From JABDMH01 sp965223165 (lineage in GTDB: Bacteria > Bacteroidota > Bacteroidia > Chitinophagales > Saprospiraceae), in assembly GCA_965223165.1 (NCBI GenBank), contig CBDCVQ010000019.1, forward strand, positions 930,001 through 994,000: a stretch of 64,000 nt of DNA, in the 5' to 3' direction. Shown here in pieces: positions 44,509-53,583 of the stretch (position 1 is its first letter; every line of letters starts with the position of its first letter). Position numbers and translations under genes: made by a program. The notes beneath the pieces were generated by a model. That model saw only the letters and a program-made list of their open reading frames with translations. It had not been told where the DNA came from and ran no database searches.

Positions 44509-45930
44509 ATGAACGATCGCTTTTACCCATCCCGAAGGAAGTTCTTGGGCCAGCTGAGCTGTGCCGCCATTGGTTCCTCTACCCTATTTTCGTCGCTGAT
44601 CAGCCTCAAGGCCTTTAATGCTGCCGCCGCTGCCAACGGATCCAACGATGGAGATGACTATCGTGCCTTGGTGTGCGTGTTCCAGTCTGGTGGCAATGAC
44701 TCATTTAACATGCTGGTGCCTACCAGCGCCAGCGAATATGCCGAGTACCGTAGCACGCGCTCCAACCTAGCCATCGCCGCTGGAGATCTCCTGCCCATCA
44801 ATGTGGCTAATACTCCCGGACGGACCTTTGGCGTACACCCGGCGCTCAGCCCCGTACAGCAGCTGTTTGACGCAGGTAAGTTGTCCTTCATCTCCAACGT
44901 CGGCACGATGGTGCAACCTACCACTAAGCAAGACTACTTCAACGAGGCCTCGCACCTGCCCCTGGGACTATTTTCCCATTCGGATCAGATACACCAGTGG
45001 CAGACGTCCCTGCCCCACGAGCGCTCTTCGGCGGCGGGCTGGGGAGGCAAGGTGGCGGACCTGATTCGAGATATGAACACCAGCACGGACATATCTATGA
45101 ATGTCTCCCTGTCAGGCACCAACGTATTTCAAACCGGTGCGGAGACCATCGAGTACGCGATCGATCCAAATGACGGCAGTGTCGGCATCGAAGGTTACGG
45201 CGCAGACAACATGTACGATGTCTTCAATATCACTAGGGGTACCGCCATTGACAACCTCATCGACCACGAGTATCAGGACATCTTTCAAAAAACCTACGTC
45301 GACGTGATCAGGCGCTCGCGTGATGGACATATACTTTTTAACTCGGCCTTGGAAAGTGTCGGTGCGCTCAGCACAGCGTTCGCCGACAACTCCGTCTCCC
45401 AGAGTTTTCACATGGTAGCTCGCACGATCGCCGCTCGGAGTCAGCTGGGGATGAAGCGGCAGATCTTCTTTATCAACTTTGGCGGATGGGATCACCACGA
45501 CGAATTGCTAAACAATCAATTTGGGATGCTCAACGTGCTGGGGAACGCCCTGGGCGAGTTTGATGCCGCGCTCCAAGAGCTGAATATGTCTGACTGTGTG
45601 ACCACCTTCAGCATATCCGAGTTTGGCAGGACGTTGACTTCCAACGGCAATGGTACTGATCATGCCTGGGGCGGCAACGTCATGGTCATGGGTGGTGCTC
45701 AATTGAATGGCGGTCGAATCTTTGGCGATTATCCCACCCTGGCCCTGGACAGTTCATTGGAGCTCGGTGACGGCGTGCTGGTGCCGACCATTTCGACCGA
45801 TCAATATTTTGCGGAGCTGGCCGAGTGGTTTGGCGTGTCCAAGGGAGAGCTGGCGACCATTTTCCCGAATCTCGAAAACTTCTACGATGTCCAGTCCAAT
45901 GATCTGCCCATCGGATTCCTAAATGTCTAA
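44509..45930 (+). CDS. DUF1501 family exported protein
   Basis: Start at ATG 44509 (MNDRFYPSRRKFLGQLS); a GTG at 44497 adds four residues. The SRRKFLGQ twin-arginine-like signal fits export in folded form. Body motifs: ALVCVFQSGGNDSFNMLVP near residue 50, FGVHPALSPVQQLFDAGKLSFISNVG, SEFGRTLTSNGNGTDHAWGG near 370. DUF1501 resembles the alkaline-phosphatase/sulfatase fold, with conserved Asp/His that could bind metal. 13 bp after DUF1800, 1-bp overlap (TAATG) with the next gene. Confidence 0.88.
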   Translation: MNDRFYPSRRKFLGQLSCAAIGSSTLFSSLISLKAFNAAAAANGSNDGDDYRALVCVFQSGGNDSFNMLVPTSASEYAEYRSTRSNLAIAAGDLLPINVANTPGRTFGVHPALSPVQQLFDAGKLSFISNVGTMVQPTTKQDYFNEASHLPLGLFSHSDQIHQWQTSLPHERSSAAGWGGKVADLIRDMNTSTDISMNVSLSGTNVFQTGAETIEYAIDPNDGSVGIEGYGADNMYDVFNITRGTAIDNLIDHEYQDIFQKTYVDVIRRSRDGHILFNSALESVGALSTAFADNSVSQSFHMVARTIAARSQLGMKRQIFFINFGGWDHHDELLNNQFGMLNVLGNALGEFDAALQELNMSDCVTTFSISEFGRTLTSNGNGTDHAWGGNVMVMGGAQLNGGRIFGDYPTLALDSSLELGDGVLVPTISTDQYFAELAEWFGVSKGELATIFPNLENFYDVQSNDLPIGFLNV

Positions 45931-46700
45931 TGCCCATGTCTGCAAAGCATCTATTGCTCTCCCTGAGTCTCGTCGTCGCTGTCGCCCAGTGGTCGGCCAG
46001 CCAGTGCTATCCCGATCGTCACAGTACCAATTGGTTTGATGGCTGGGTGTCGTGTCAACCCTTTCCCAATCCCAATCCACAGCATGGGCTGTCGCATTGG
46101 ATCATGTATGATTTTGACCAGCCGTACAAGTTGCATGAGATGCACGTCTGGAACACCAACGACCCCAGCCATTTGGATCGTGGCCTACGGAATGTGATTG
46201 TGGACTACTCGCTCGATGGTGCCTCCTGGACCCAGGCCGGCACGTTTACCTTTGCCCGGGGGGATGGTACCTCCACCTACGAGGGCTTTGAGGGTCCGGA
46301 TCTGGCGGGTATCCAAGCCCAGTACGTCCTGCTCACCGCCGTAGACAACCATGGCTCCGCCTCCTGCTACGGACTGAGTGAAGTGCGATTCGCGGCGGAG
46401 GAGGCCACCACCGATGTCGCCGAGGTATCCGCTCCCTCTTCGAGCTGCTTCACTGCCCAGGTCTACCCTAATCCATTCGTGGAGCGTAGCCGACTGCTGG
46501 TGCAGTCTCAATGTGAGACCAGGGTCTCCTATCGGATCACGGACCTACTGGGCCGCACGGTGGATGCGGGGCTGGTCGCGGGTTCCGCGGGCATTCATGA
46601 TCTGCCCATCGAGGGACACTACTTGGCCCCTGGGAGCTACGTCTTGACTGTCCGGCAAGGTACTGAGCTCCACCAGTTGCAATTGTTGAAGATTGATTGA
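45930..46700 (+). CDS. F5/8 type C-like (discoidin-like) protein with T9SS sorting domain
   Basis: 256 residues starting at the TAATG overlap with DUF1501, with a signal peptide to about residue 24. Residues about 25-150 look like a discoidin-type beta sandwich: HWIMYDFDQPYKLHEMHVWNTN, LRNVIVDYSLDGASWTQAGTF, YVLLTAVDNHGSASCYGLSEVRF. Residues about 175-256 form a T9SS sorting domain (VYPNPFVERSRLLVQS ... LAPGSYVLTVRQG ... QLLKID). As the third gene of the DUF1800/DUF1501 operon it may be the surface partner of these two proteins, which is inference. The 83-bp repeat array begins 10 bp after its stop. Confidence 0.8.
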   Translation: MPMSAKHLLLSLSLVVAVAQWSASQCYPDRHSTNWFDGWVSCQPFPNPNPQHGLSHWIMYDFDQPYKLHEMHVWNTNDPSHLDRGLRNVIVDYSLDGASWTQAGTFTFARGDGTSTYEGFEGPDLAGIQAQYVLLTAVDNHGSASCYGLSEVRFAAEEATTDVAEVSAPSSSCFTAQVYPNPFVERSRLLVQSQCETRVSYRITDLLGRTVDAGLVAGSAGIHDLPIEGHYLAPGSYVLTVRQGTELHQLQLLKID

Positions 46701-46709
46701 CGGGTGAAA

Positions 46710-47055
46710 GAACTTCAAGGTTTACTGCTCAAGGCTTCCAGAGCGATCCATGCAGATTGTTACCCGCACAAGACCTTTCGTCCGCCCAGGCATGGAGAAC
46801 TTCAAGGTTTACTGCTCAAGGCTTCCAGAACGATCCATGCAGATTGTTACCCGCACAAGACCTTTCGCCCAGGCATGGAGAACTTCAAGGTTTACTGCTC
46901 AAGGCTTCCAGAAAGATCCATGCAGATTGTTACCCGCACAAGACCTTTCGCCCAGGCATGGAGAACTTCAAGGTTTACTGCTCAAGGCTTCCAGAAAGAT
47001 CCATGCAGATTGTTACCCGCACAAGACCTTTCGCCCTCCGGAAACCTTGAAGTTC
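46710..47055. repeat. 83-bp tandem array ending in an inverted terminal copy
   Basis: Four units begin with GAACTTCAAGGTTTACTGCT at 46710, 46797, 46880 and 46963 (lengths 87, 83, 83 and about 83 bp; nearly identical). Each contains TCCATGC and, except the last, GCATGGA about 33 bases later. The array closes at 47042-47055 with AAACCTTGAAGTTC, the exact inverse of its opening bases, so the block is bounded by inverted ends. It sits between a gene stop (46700) and the stop of the transposase gene (47066). Confidence 0.92.
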
Positions 47056-47065
47056 TCGGCGCGGG

Positions 47066-47653
47066 TCAAAGGTCGTCGGGGTCCTCAAACATCCGCCGAT
47101 CCATCTTGAAGTTCACATATCTTTCATGGGTCTCCTCATAGGCTTCCCTCGATCCAAACCATTCCCAGACTTCTTGGCGGCACAATTTCGTCGGAACAGT
47201 ACTGTTCAAGGTGTTAAATGAACTGTGCTCATATTCCCGATAGTTATTATATATCCGGTGAAGTTGTGGATTAGCATGGATATACAGTATCAGATTGTGA
47301 AAGTGACCCTCATTAGCCACGGCAATCCGGCGGAATTTTTTCTCGAAGAGTGATCCCGTCCTACCTTCTTGCTTGATGATGGCCTTGGCAAAGGAGGTGA
47401 AAAAATGCCTAAACTGTTCACTGATGATCTTAGAGATATTCTCATGGTCGTTGGGCTTCACTCGTACCAGCAGGTGAAAGTGATTGGGTAACAGACAGTA
47501 GGCGAAAGTGTCGAGGTATCTACTTAGGTACTGATTATACCGCCTAAGAAAGAAGTGATAATTCCGACGTTGATAAAACAGGTTGTCACCGTTATTACCG
47601 CGATTGTAGATATGATAAAAACGGTCTGGGACTAATCGCTCGTAGTAGTTCAT
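47066..47653 (-). CDS. REP-associated tyrosine transposase (Y1_Tnp, RAYT)
   Basis: 195 residues. HUH motif His58-Phe-His60 in LPNHFHLLV and the candidate catalytic Tyr124 in LYIHANPQLHRI match the Y1 transposase/RAYT group. The N-terminal YERLVPDRFYHIYNRGN is the common start. RAYTs cleave single-stranded DNA at REP-type hairpins and are thought to have been co-opted by the host. It is intact, in single copy here, and lies head-on against the 83-bp array, with a palindrome just upstream of its start (47669-47686). These are likely its target or origin sequences, which is inference. Confidence 0.9.
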   Translation of the reverse strand: MNYYERLVPDRFYHIYNRGNNGDNLFYQRRNYHFFLRRYNQYLSRYLDTFAYCLLPNHFHLLVRVKPNDHENISKIISEQFRHFFTSFAKAIIKQEGRTGSLFEKKFRRIAVANEGHFHNLILYIHANPQLHRIYNNYREYEHSSFNTLNSTVPTKLCRQEVWEWFGSREAYEETHERYVNFKMDRRMFEDPDDL

Positions 47654-47668
47654 GGTTTGCGGTGCTTG

Positions 47669-47686
47669 CCTTGGAGCACTCCAAGG
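47669..47686. repeat. Palindrome upstream of the RAYT gene
   Basis: CCTTGGAG-CA-CTCCAAGG, a perfect 8-bp stem 16 bases upstream of the transposase ATG. It may be a REP-like hairpin or an operator. It shares CAAGG/CCTTG with the 83-bp array (TTCAAGG, GCTCAAGG). Confidence 0.6.
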
Positions 47687-47777
47687 TCTACGCCCAAAAT
47701 AACCGAATAATTACTTATTTGGCAGATGCCCTGCACTTCAGCATGCCTAAATAAAATCCCAGCCATTTAGTTCCGGC

Positions 47778-48899
47778 TCATGTCGTGGCAATCGCCTCCA
47801 CAATCGCCTCCGAGTCCGTGTAGATCGTCCCTAGGATGCCACCCAGCTTGTAGTTGTCAAAGCCGACGAAGTAGAGACCTCGATGCCGTCCGGTCCCAAT
47901 GGGAGATTTGGGCACCCGCCAGCGGTCGAGCAGTCCCTCGAGATCTGTCATGAAGTCTGCTAGTTCAGCGGTGTAGCCGGTGGCCAGGATCACGTGATCG
48001 ATGGGGTGGTGTTGGCCATCGGTGCCAGTCACACCGGTCTCGTCAAAGGACTGGATGTCGGGCAAGACCTTGATCTTTCCGGCCTTGATCAGGTCGACCG
48101 TGCCCAGGTCGATCACCGGTGTCTTGCCCGTCTCGCGAAGCTGTACCGCCGGATGCATTTTGCTCAGCTCAATGCCAAAAGGACGGAGGTCACCGATATA
48201 CCACCGGCGGATAACCGATCCCAGCCAGTCGCCCAGCCCAAAGGGAATCTTGGCGAGCTTACGGGCGGTGAGCTGTGTGGGTCGTCCGTGTAGATCCCGT
48301 GGTACAATATTGACTGGACTGCGCACCGACAGGTAGGTCTCCACCCCTTGCTCCGCCAGGTCAAGGGCAATCTCGGCACCCGTATTGCCCATGCCAATCA
48401 CCAGCGTCTTGCCGGTAAAAGGAGTCGGATTTTTGTAGAGGCGGCTGTGCACGACGGTCCCGGCAAATAGATCCTGGCCTGGCCAGGTCGGCTCGTGCGG
48501 TACCCGGTTTACTCCGGTGGCCACGACGACATTTGCTGCCTCGTAGAGACGACCATCACGAGCCCGGACCGTCCATCCCCCTTGGCCGTCCGGATCGATC
48601 GACACCACCTCCACGCCAAATTGCGGTTGGATAGCAAACTTCTTGGCGTAGGCTTCAAAGTAGTCGACGAGCTTTTGCCTGGGAATGTAGGTCGGGTAGT
48701 CCTTGGGAAAGTCCAGATGGGGCAACTGAGACAATTGCTTTACCGTGTGCAGGCAGAGGCGATCATAGTGGAGATGCCACATCGACGCCACGCGATCGGA
48801 CATTTCCAGCATGTCAAAATCCATACCGCGCTGGCGAAGTCGGCCTGCTACCGCCAAGCCGCCAGGTCCGGCGCCAATGATCAGGGTTTTTGCGCTCAT
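47778..48899 (-). CDS. FAD/NAD(P)H-dependent monooxygenase (CzcO/YUCCA-like)
   Basis: 373 residues with two Rossmann motifs: FAD site GAGPGGLAVAG near residue 8 and NADPH site GMGNTGAEIALDLAE near 170. In addition there are a CLHTVKQLSQLPHLDFP segment and the late ATGYTAELADF motif. This is the class B flavin monooxygenase-like pattern; substrates are usually lipophilic amines, sulfides or ketones. It is 33 bp downstream of the FAD-dependent dehydrogenase and probably co-transcribed, so both may act on one compound. No Fe-S ferredoxin partner is nearby. Confidence 0.82.
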   Translation of the reverse strand: MSAKTLIIGAGPGGLAVAGRLRQRGMDFDMLEMSDRVASMWHLHYDRLCLHTVKQLSQLPHLDFPKDYPTYIPRQKLVDYFEAYAKKFAIQPQFGVEVVSIDPDGQGGWTVRARDGRLYEAANVVVATGVNRVPHEPTWPGQDLFAGTVVHSRLYKNPTPFTGKTLVIGMGNTGAEIALDLAEQGVETYLSVRSPVNIVPRDLHGRPTQLTARKLAKIPFGLGDWLGSVIRRWYIGDLRPFGIELSKMHPAVQLRETGKTPVIDLGTVDLIKAGKIKVLPDIQSFDETGVTGTDGQHHPIDHVILATGYTAELADFMTDLEGLLDRWRVPKSPIGTGRHRGLYFVGFDNYKLGGILGTIYTDSEAIVEAIATT

Positions 48900-48932
48900 C
48901 TATCGTTATTTTTCGTCGTCCTTTTAACTTTA

Positions 48933-50570
48933 CTACGCGAGCTTCCGACCCATGATGTCGGCGGCCGCCACCCTCGCGGTGATCACACAGCCACCCAAGA
49001 AGGTCCCTTCCAGGGATCGCAGTCCGTGCATTCCACCACCCCCAAAGCCGGCCGACTCGCCCACAGCATACAGTCCCTCAATAGCCTGCTGCTGACCGCC
49101 GGCATCGGGGCGAGTCAACACTCGACTTTGCAGATCCGTCTGAATGCCGCCCAAGCTCTTTCTGGAAAGGATAAAAGAACGGATGGCGATCAAGGGTCGG
49201 GCCTTGGGGTCGAGAATACGCTGAAACTTGCACGTCCGCACACGATCTCCCCTATACTTACGCACATTCATGATGCGTCGCAACTGCTCGTCGTTAAAAT
49301 ATTTCGGCCCTTTGAGGATCTCCGAGTCGTAGTGCTCGGCCGCAGCTCTGACATAAGCCAGCTTGACATGCTGCTCGCCCGTGAGTGCATTCATTTTTGC
49401 CACCAGCTCCTCCAGACTGTCGGCGACGATAAGATCTTCACACTCGGCCGCTATCTTATCCACCAATTTCTTCTTGCCGAGAAGCACCGTAGACAAAATG
49501 AATTTTAGCCATTTCTTGTCACGGACGGCTTCATTGTGTTCGGCGCCGGAGATGGCAAATTCCTTGTTGGCAATCTTCTGGTTGAGCAATTGCCAGCTGT
49601 ATTTGACCGGCTGCCGGCAAACCTGCTCGACAAGGTACCGGGTGTCCCACGGAGACATCAAGGGCATCGGCCCAAATCGCTTGCCCTCGTAGGTAAGCCA
49701 GAGCTGCGACTTACCTGGCACGAGGCTCAGGCCGTGGTCGGGCTTGCGGGGTTGATAGTGGCGAATGCCAGCCGCATAATTCCACTGCTTATCCAGATTG
49801 ACTACACTGCCCTCGATGGCCGTGGTGGCATCGTGCATGTCTCCGATCGCATATTTATGTGCCCCATTGAGGATCGTCTCGGGAGGAGGGCCCCAGGGTT
49901 TGTACCAATTTTCTTTCAGTCGCTCTATACTACCATTGATGCCGCCCGTGGCGATAATGACATTGTCGGCGTGTGCCTCAAAGGGAAGTCCGTCCTTCTC
50001 GGTCTTGCCCCGAACGCCGGTGACCGTTTTGCCGGACACAATCAAGGACTGCACCCGGTGCCTATACACGATCCGAAGGTTACCTGCCTTGGGGTGTTTT
50101 CGCAACTGCCCGATCAGCGCCTGCACAAGCCCATGACCAGTACCCCAAACCATGTGAAAACGGGGAAGAGAGTTGCCATGGCGGAGGAGCCCTCGCTCAG
50201 GCCAATTGAGGACAGGAAAGAAATTAACATCCCGGGCTCGCAGCCACCGATACCCATGATCCCTGCAAAGATGTATATACTGGTCGGCCCACTGCTGACC
50301 CCAATACTCATCCTCGGCAAACTCAGCAAATGACCACCAGTCCTTTTTGGCCAGGTCGATACTATCCTTGATACCCATGCGCCGTTGGTGCTTGGTATCC
50401 ACAAAAAACATCCCGCCAAAGGACCAGCGGGCGAGCCCACCCAAGGCGGCTTCTTCATCCCGGTCGATCATCAGAATCTGTTGCCCAGAGCCAAGCAATT
50501 CGAGGGCAGCAACCATGCCGGCCAGACCCGCCCCGACAATCAGGGTATCGGCTTGATACTTCTTTTCCAT
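48933..50570 (-). CDS. FAD-binding dehydrogenase (fumarate reductase/3-ketosteroid dehydrogenase-like)
   Basis: 545 residues with the FAD motif GAGLAGMVAALELL near residue 13 and DRDEEAALGGLARWSFGGMF. The C-terminal FAD end GLYAVGESAGFGGGGMHG near 505 and SLEGTFLGGCVITARVAA define the flavoprotein family of annotated 'FAD-binding dehydrogenases'. No signal peptide, so it is cytoplasmic. Relatives include KstD-type steroid dehydrogenases and fumarate reductases, but substrate residues cannot be judged here. First of a two-gene run with the monooxygenase. Confidence 0.82.
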   Translation of the reverse strand: MEKKYQADTLIVGAGLAGMVAALELLGSGQQILMIDRDEEAALGGLARWSFGGMFFVDTKHQRRMGIKDSIDLAKKDWWSFAEFAEDEYWGQQWADQYIHLCRDHGYRWLRARDVNFFPVLNWPERGLLRHGNSLPRFHMVWGTGHGLVQALIGQLRKHPKAGNLRIVYRHRVQSLIVSGKTVTGVRGKTEKDGLPFEAHADNVIIATGGINGSIERLKENWYKPWGPPPETILNGAHKYAIGDMHDATTAIEGSVVNLDKQWNYAAGIRHYQPRKPDHGLSLVPGKSQLWLTYEGKRFGPMPLMSPWDTRYLVEQVCRQPVKYSWQLLNQKIANKEFAISGAEHNEAVRDKKWLKFILSTVLLGKKKLVDKIAAECEDLIVADSLEELVAKMNALTGEQHVKLAYVRAAAEHYDSEILKGPKYFNDEQLRRIMNVRKYRGDRVRTCKFQRILDPKARPLIAIRSFILSRKSLGGIQTDLQSRVLTRPDAGGQQQAIEGLYAVGESAGFGGGGMHGLRSLEGTFLGGCVITARVAAADIMGRKLA

Positions 50571-50687
50571 GAGTCGATCAAAGGTGATCCCTAAAATAGG
50601 GATTCATCCCGGCTAGCCGTCCGAGAACCCATCGAAAAGAAGCTCCTCGATTAGTCTTGATTGTACCTCGCAGAAATAGCGACTGCG

Positions 50688-51935
50688 CTACAGTCGAGTA
50701 TTGACAACATTGTTGTAGATGGATCCAAAGGTGTACTTGAATCCAAACTGGCCACTGAGACGAAAACTGGTCGCCGACTGTCTCTGGGCCAGCAACAGTT
50801 CCTCCAGCGAGATGTCCCGTTTTGGCAGCGATCGCTGATCATTGATGAACTCAATCTCATTGCCCAACGTGATGGACAAGCCACGAGCCACTCTCAGAGA
50901 CAAGTAACCTTCAAACTCGATGCGATTTTGACGGAAGTCGTGCCAAAAGTGTGATCCTTCCAGCTCAGCGTACAGCGACCCCCATGGCTGCTGCAACCTG
51001 GCGGCCATCACCAGGCTCTGGTTAAATAGATTTTCGCTCAACTGCAGAAAGATGGTTTCTTCTGCATAATCGCGGTAGATATGACTGATCCGGTACGCGA
51101 TGGTCAGCTCCTTCTTGTGCACCTCCTCATAGGGAAAGATGCTAAACTCGACGGCGGGTGCCATACGAGTAGAAAGGTCAAGATTTGAGAAGGTACTACT
51201 GGACAACGACCCAAAGGCCCCGACTGACCAGTGGTCGGACACACTCCAAACCACACTACTGCTGGCATAACTACGGTCGTTGCGACTGATGATGACTTCA
51301 TCCTCGCCTTGCTCAAAGCGGCGGCCATCATATCGAGTGTAAAAGAGGTTGCGAATCCGCCATTCTTCGGAGACCCGATCCGCCCGCAGGCGAGCCCAAC
51401 CCACATAGCGGTTGGTCCTGGAATCAGAATTGGCACTGCCGCCGGCCTCCACCGAGAAAATCCAGCTATCCCATGGATCTGACACCGGATCTGTGGTGAC
51501 CTGGGCATCGGCTGACTCGTCGTGCTTGACAGAGAGGTCTAGCTTTTGGGCCAGGGATGTGTTCATCCAGAAAGGCACCAGACCCGTCTGGATCATCTTG
51601 CCAAAGCCCACCTGTCGTTCCTGCCTGCTTGAACCCGGCAACTCAGAAAAATTCAGCTCGTGCTCGGTCCCCTCAAACTGCTGCCTCCCCAAGAAACGGA
51701 TCGTATGGTCCAGGCCACCGGCTCCGGTACGCTGGGTATTTGAGATGATGTGTACATCCGCCACGTTGGGATCACGCACGTAGTTGACATAACCCACCTC
51801 CTTGCGTAGAAAAGTCAGGTCGCAGTAGCGACAGTCAAGAAAGATGTCCAGTTGATCGTCTTCGATGGTGGGTTTTTGGCTCCAGAGACTTAGCCCCGTC
51901 AGGCAAAACAGCCAGAGGATTGGCAGTCGGATCAT
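50688..51935 (-). CDS. Probable outer-membrane beta-barrel protein with conserved N-terminal domain
   Basis: Start at ATG 51935 (MIRLPILWLFCLTGLSLWSQ), a clear signal peptide; the longer frame to 51974 adds 13 residues. The N-terminal domain has a conserved-looking stretch IFLDCRYCDLTFLRKEVGYVNYVRDP with two cysteines. The remaining 300 residues are alternating amphipathic strands with Arg/Tyr/Trp, ending in FKYTFGSIYNNVVNTRL, typical of a barrel. I recall similar unnamed proteins in Bacteroidota but know no function. It is 117 bp upstream of the flavoprotein operon, same strand. Confidence 0.62.
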   Translation of the reverse strand: MIRLPILWLFCLTGLSLWSQKPTIEDDQLDIFLDCRYCDLTFLRKEVGYVNYVRDPNVADVHIISNTQRTGAGGLDHTIRFLGRQQFEGTEHELNFSELPGSSRQERQVGFGKMIQTGLVPFWMNTSLAQKLDLSVKHDESADAQVTTDPVSDPWDSWIFSVEAGGSANSDSRTNRYVGWARLRADRVSEEWRIRNLFYTRYDGRRFEQGEDEVIISRNDRSYASSSVVWSVSDHWSVGAFGSLSSSTFSNLDLSTRMAPAVEFSIFPYEEVHKKELTIAYRISHIYRDYAEETIFLQLSENLFNQSLVMAARLQQPWGSLYAELEGSHFWHDFRQNRIEFEGYLSLRVARGLSITLGNEIEFINDQRSLPKRDISLEELLLAQRQSATSFRLSGQFGFKYTFGSIYNNVVNTRL

Positions 51936-52009
51936 AGTGTGTGCTCGAAGTTGCTTGTTGCTAAGGGGCCACAAAGATGCGAATTTTCGCTGGCAAATTG
52001 GACTACGCC

Positions 52010-52065
52010 TTTGCCGGATTCGTCAGATCTTTTCTCACCCACGTCGAATACGCCAGGGCTATCGC
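52010..52065. repeat. Dispersed 56-bp repeat (copy 1)
   Basis: TTTGCCGGATTCGTCAGATC, then TTTTCTCACCCACGTCG and onward to ATCGC, matches 58168-58224 with about eight differences. On the minus strand both copies can be read as WVRKD-x-TNPAKA with mostly silent or conservative differences, but each frame is short. It is intergenic here, upstream of the barrel-protein gene. Confidence 0.75.
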
Positions 52066-52166
52066 CCCTAGGCCATTGCTTCAGAAAACCTCCTATCCCA
52101 CAGGTTCGACATCATTTTGAAAAGTCATGTTGAGACATGAATGGCTTCCCATATAGGCACTCTGGA

Positions 52167-52366
52167 CTAGCGAATGAAAACTCTGTGAAATGCTTGTCTG
52201 GAATCAATGCTCAACCGCAACATATACAGGCCTACGGGTAGTCCAGAAACATTCATGTGGAATTCCGCCGGTCCAATAGAGTTATCCCATTCCTGATGCA
52301 ACCTAACCTCCCTACCAAGCATGTCGACCAAAGACAATTGTGTGCTTGCCGTCCACTGTCGATCAA
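52167..52366 (-). pseudogene. Frameshifted-off T9SS sorting domain of the esterase
   Basis: Directly after the esterase stop, the next frame reads on for about 65 codons to TAG 52169-52167. It contains TQLSLVDMLGREVRL, GLPVGLYMLRL and a final HRVFIR, the second half of a T9SS type A sorting domain whose first half (SVYPNPVVDGG) ends the esterase frame. One surplus T in the ATTTG run (52365-52367) explains the break. Confidence 0.85.
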
Positions 52367-53583
52367 ATTCTCACCATCAGCCCACCATCTACCACGGGAT
52401 TTGGATAGACCGAAAACCCGTATTCCTCAGCAACATCCTTTGTTGGAGTGCTTTGATCCATGACATTACTCACCCATTTTAAACCCTCTTTGGCTCTGTC
52501 TAAAGTGAGCAGGTGACCCGGTCCGGGCGTTTCCACATATTCGAACCACTTGGGATCTACCGGGATGGAAGGCAACTGCAGTTGAGTAAAGACCTGATTG
52601 AAGGGGGTAAAACCAAAATGATCCTGTGCGTTCACCTCGATATACATAAATACACTGGTGGAAGAATGTCCGAATAGATCTCCATCGGCAATCATGGTAG
52701 CTGGCTCGGCTACATTCCTCCATTGGTCCAAAATGTCTTGGCGAATGTTTCCTTGAGAATCCAATAGAAATTGAATTTGACCCATCGTATCAAGATCTAA
52801 CCAGGCCGCTGATACCCCCATGAGCGTGGAGGTCAAAGGCTGCGTAATATCATAGATATATGGAGGTCCATCTCCAGCTTCAGCAACCACCCCAGCTGCG
52901 AAACCCTCGACTAATGGATCCGCAAACGAAGGTGCGCCAGCGTGCGAAGCCAGCACTCCAAACTGAGTCGGATTTCGCAAGACGATTCGAATTGCACCAT
53001 CTCCTCCCATCGATAGACCCATAATAGCCATTGTCTCTCTGGATAAATTGATCTTGTCCTTCAACTTTCTGAAGGATTGATCCCTCAGAAAGTTGATCAG
53101 ATCCACAGTGATCACATCTTCATAATTTCCATAGAACTCGGAGTTGGCATACATGTGTCGATTGCCAAAATATTCAGCGGGGTCCGAACTCTTTTGGAGA
53201 TTGGGCATCACAATAATTGCTGACTCCATTTCTCCATTGGCAATCAGCTCATCCGCGGCGGGCACGACTACGGAACTAATGAAGTTATGATCATTGCCCA
53301 GTGCACCGTGCAGATAGATAATGATGCGATGTTTCCGGTCATGGTCTTCGTCGTAGTCAGCAGGGAAATAGATCTTCACCTGCTGAGAGTCAACCTCCAG
53401 ACTCGGTGTAGGGAAGTCAAAGTCAACCACGGTGCCTGTTGAAATAGGGATCCCGGCTCTCCCTTCCCCATGGGCAAGCAGATCAAGCATGGAGATTAGA
53501 ATCATGATGGAAATCAATACCAGGAAGGGGATAACTTTCTTTGTTAGTACCTGTTTGCTTTTTTGTAGCCTAAGGTGTTTCAT
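52363..53583 (-). CDS. Secreted esterase, alpha/beta hydrolase (esterase D-like), frameshifted at its C-terminus
   Basis: 406 residues in frame. An N-terminal hydrophobic segment (VIPFLVLISIMILISMLDLLAHG) serves as signal or anchor. The alpha/beta hydrolase shows oxyanion HGALGNDHNF near residue 90, the nucleophile elbow GLSMGGDGA with Ser near 180, and candidate Asp/His residues (ADGDLFGH). This is the esterase-D/feruloyl-esterase-like group acting on short acyl esters of glycans. It ends within a T9SS domain (YPNPVVDGG), whose remainder follows in another frame. So the protein is normally about 470 residues and T9SS-exported. Upstream lies the hybrid two-component gene, probably its regulator. 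Confidence 0.82.
   Translation of the reverse strand: MKHLRLQKSKQVLTKKVIPFLVLISIMILISMLDLLAHGEGRAGIPISTGTVVDFDFPTPSLEVDSQQVKIYFPADYDEDHDRKHRIIIYLHGALGNDHNFISSVVVPAADELIANGEMESAIIVMPNLQKSSDPAEYFGNRHMYANSEFYGNYEDVITVDLINFLRDQSFRKLKDKINLSRETMAIMGLSMGGDGAIRIVLRNPTQFGVLASHAGAPSFADPLVEGFAAGVVAEAGDGPPYIYDITQPLTSTLMGVSAAWLDLDTMGQIQFLLDSQGNIRQDILDQWRNVAEPATMIADGDLFGHSSTSVFMYIEVNAQDHFGFTPFNQVFTQLQLPSIPVDPKWFEYVETPGPGHLLTLDRAKEGLKWVSNVMDQSTPTKDVAEEYGFSVYPNPVVDGGLMVRI

Noticed and set aside
46697..47141. Three overlapping plus-strand frames of 117-145 codons with repeated peptide text
   Set aside because: They arise because an 83-bp repeat cycles through all three frames without stops; the period is not a multiple of three and no frame has a signal or conserved domain.
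46710..47653. Autonomous IS200-type insertion sequence
   Set aside because: The transposase has the RAYT layout (HUH, YIxxNP) and lies next to long tandem units instead of IS200-like subterminal hairpins and TnpB.
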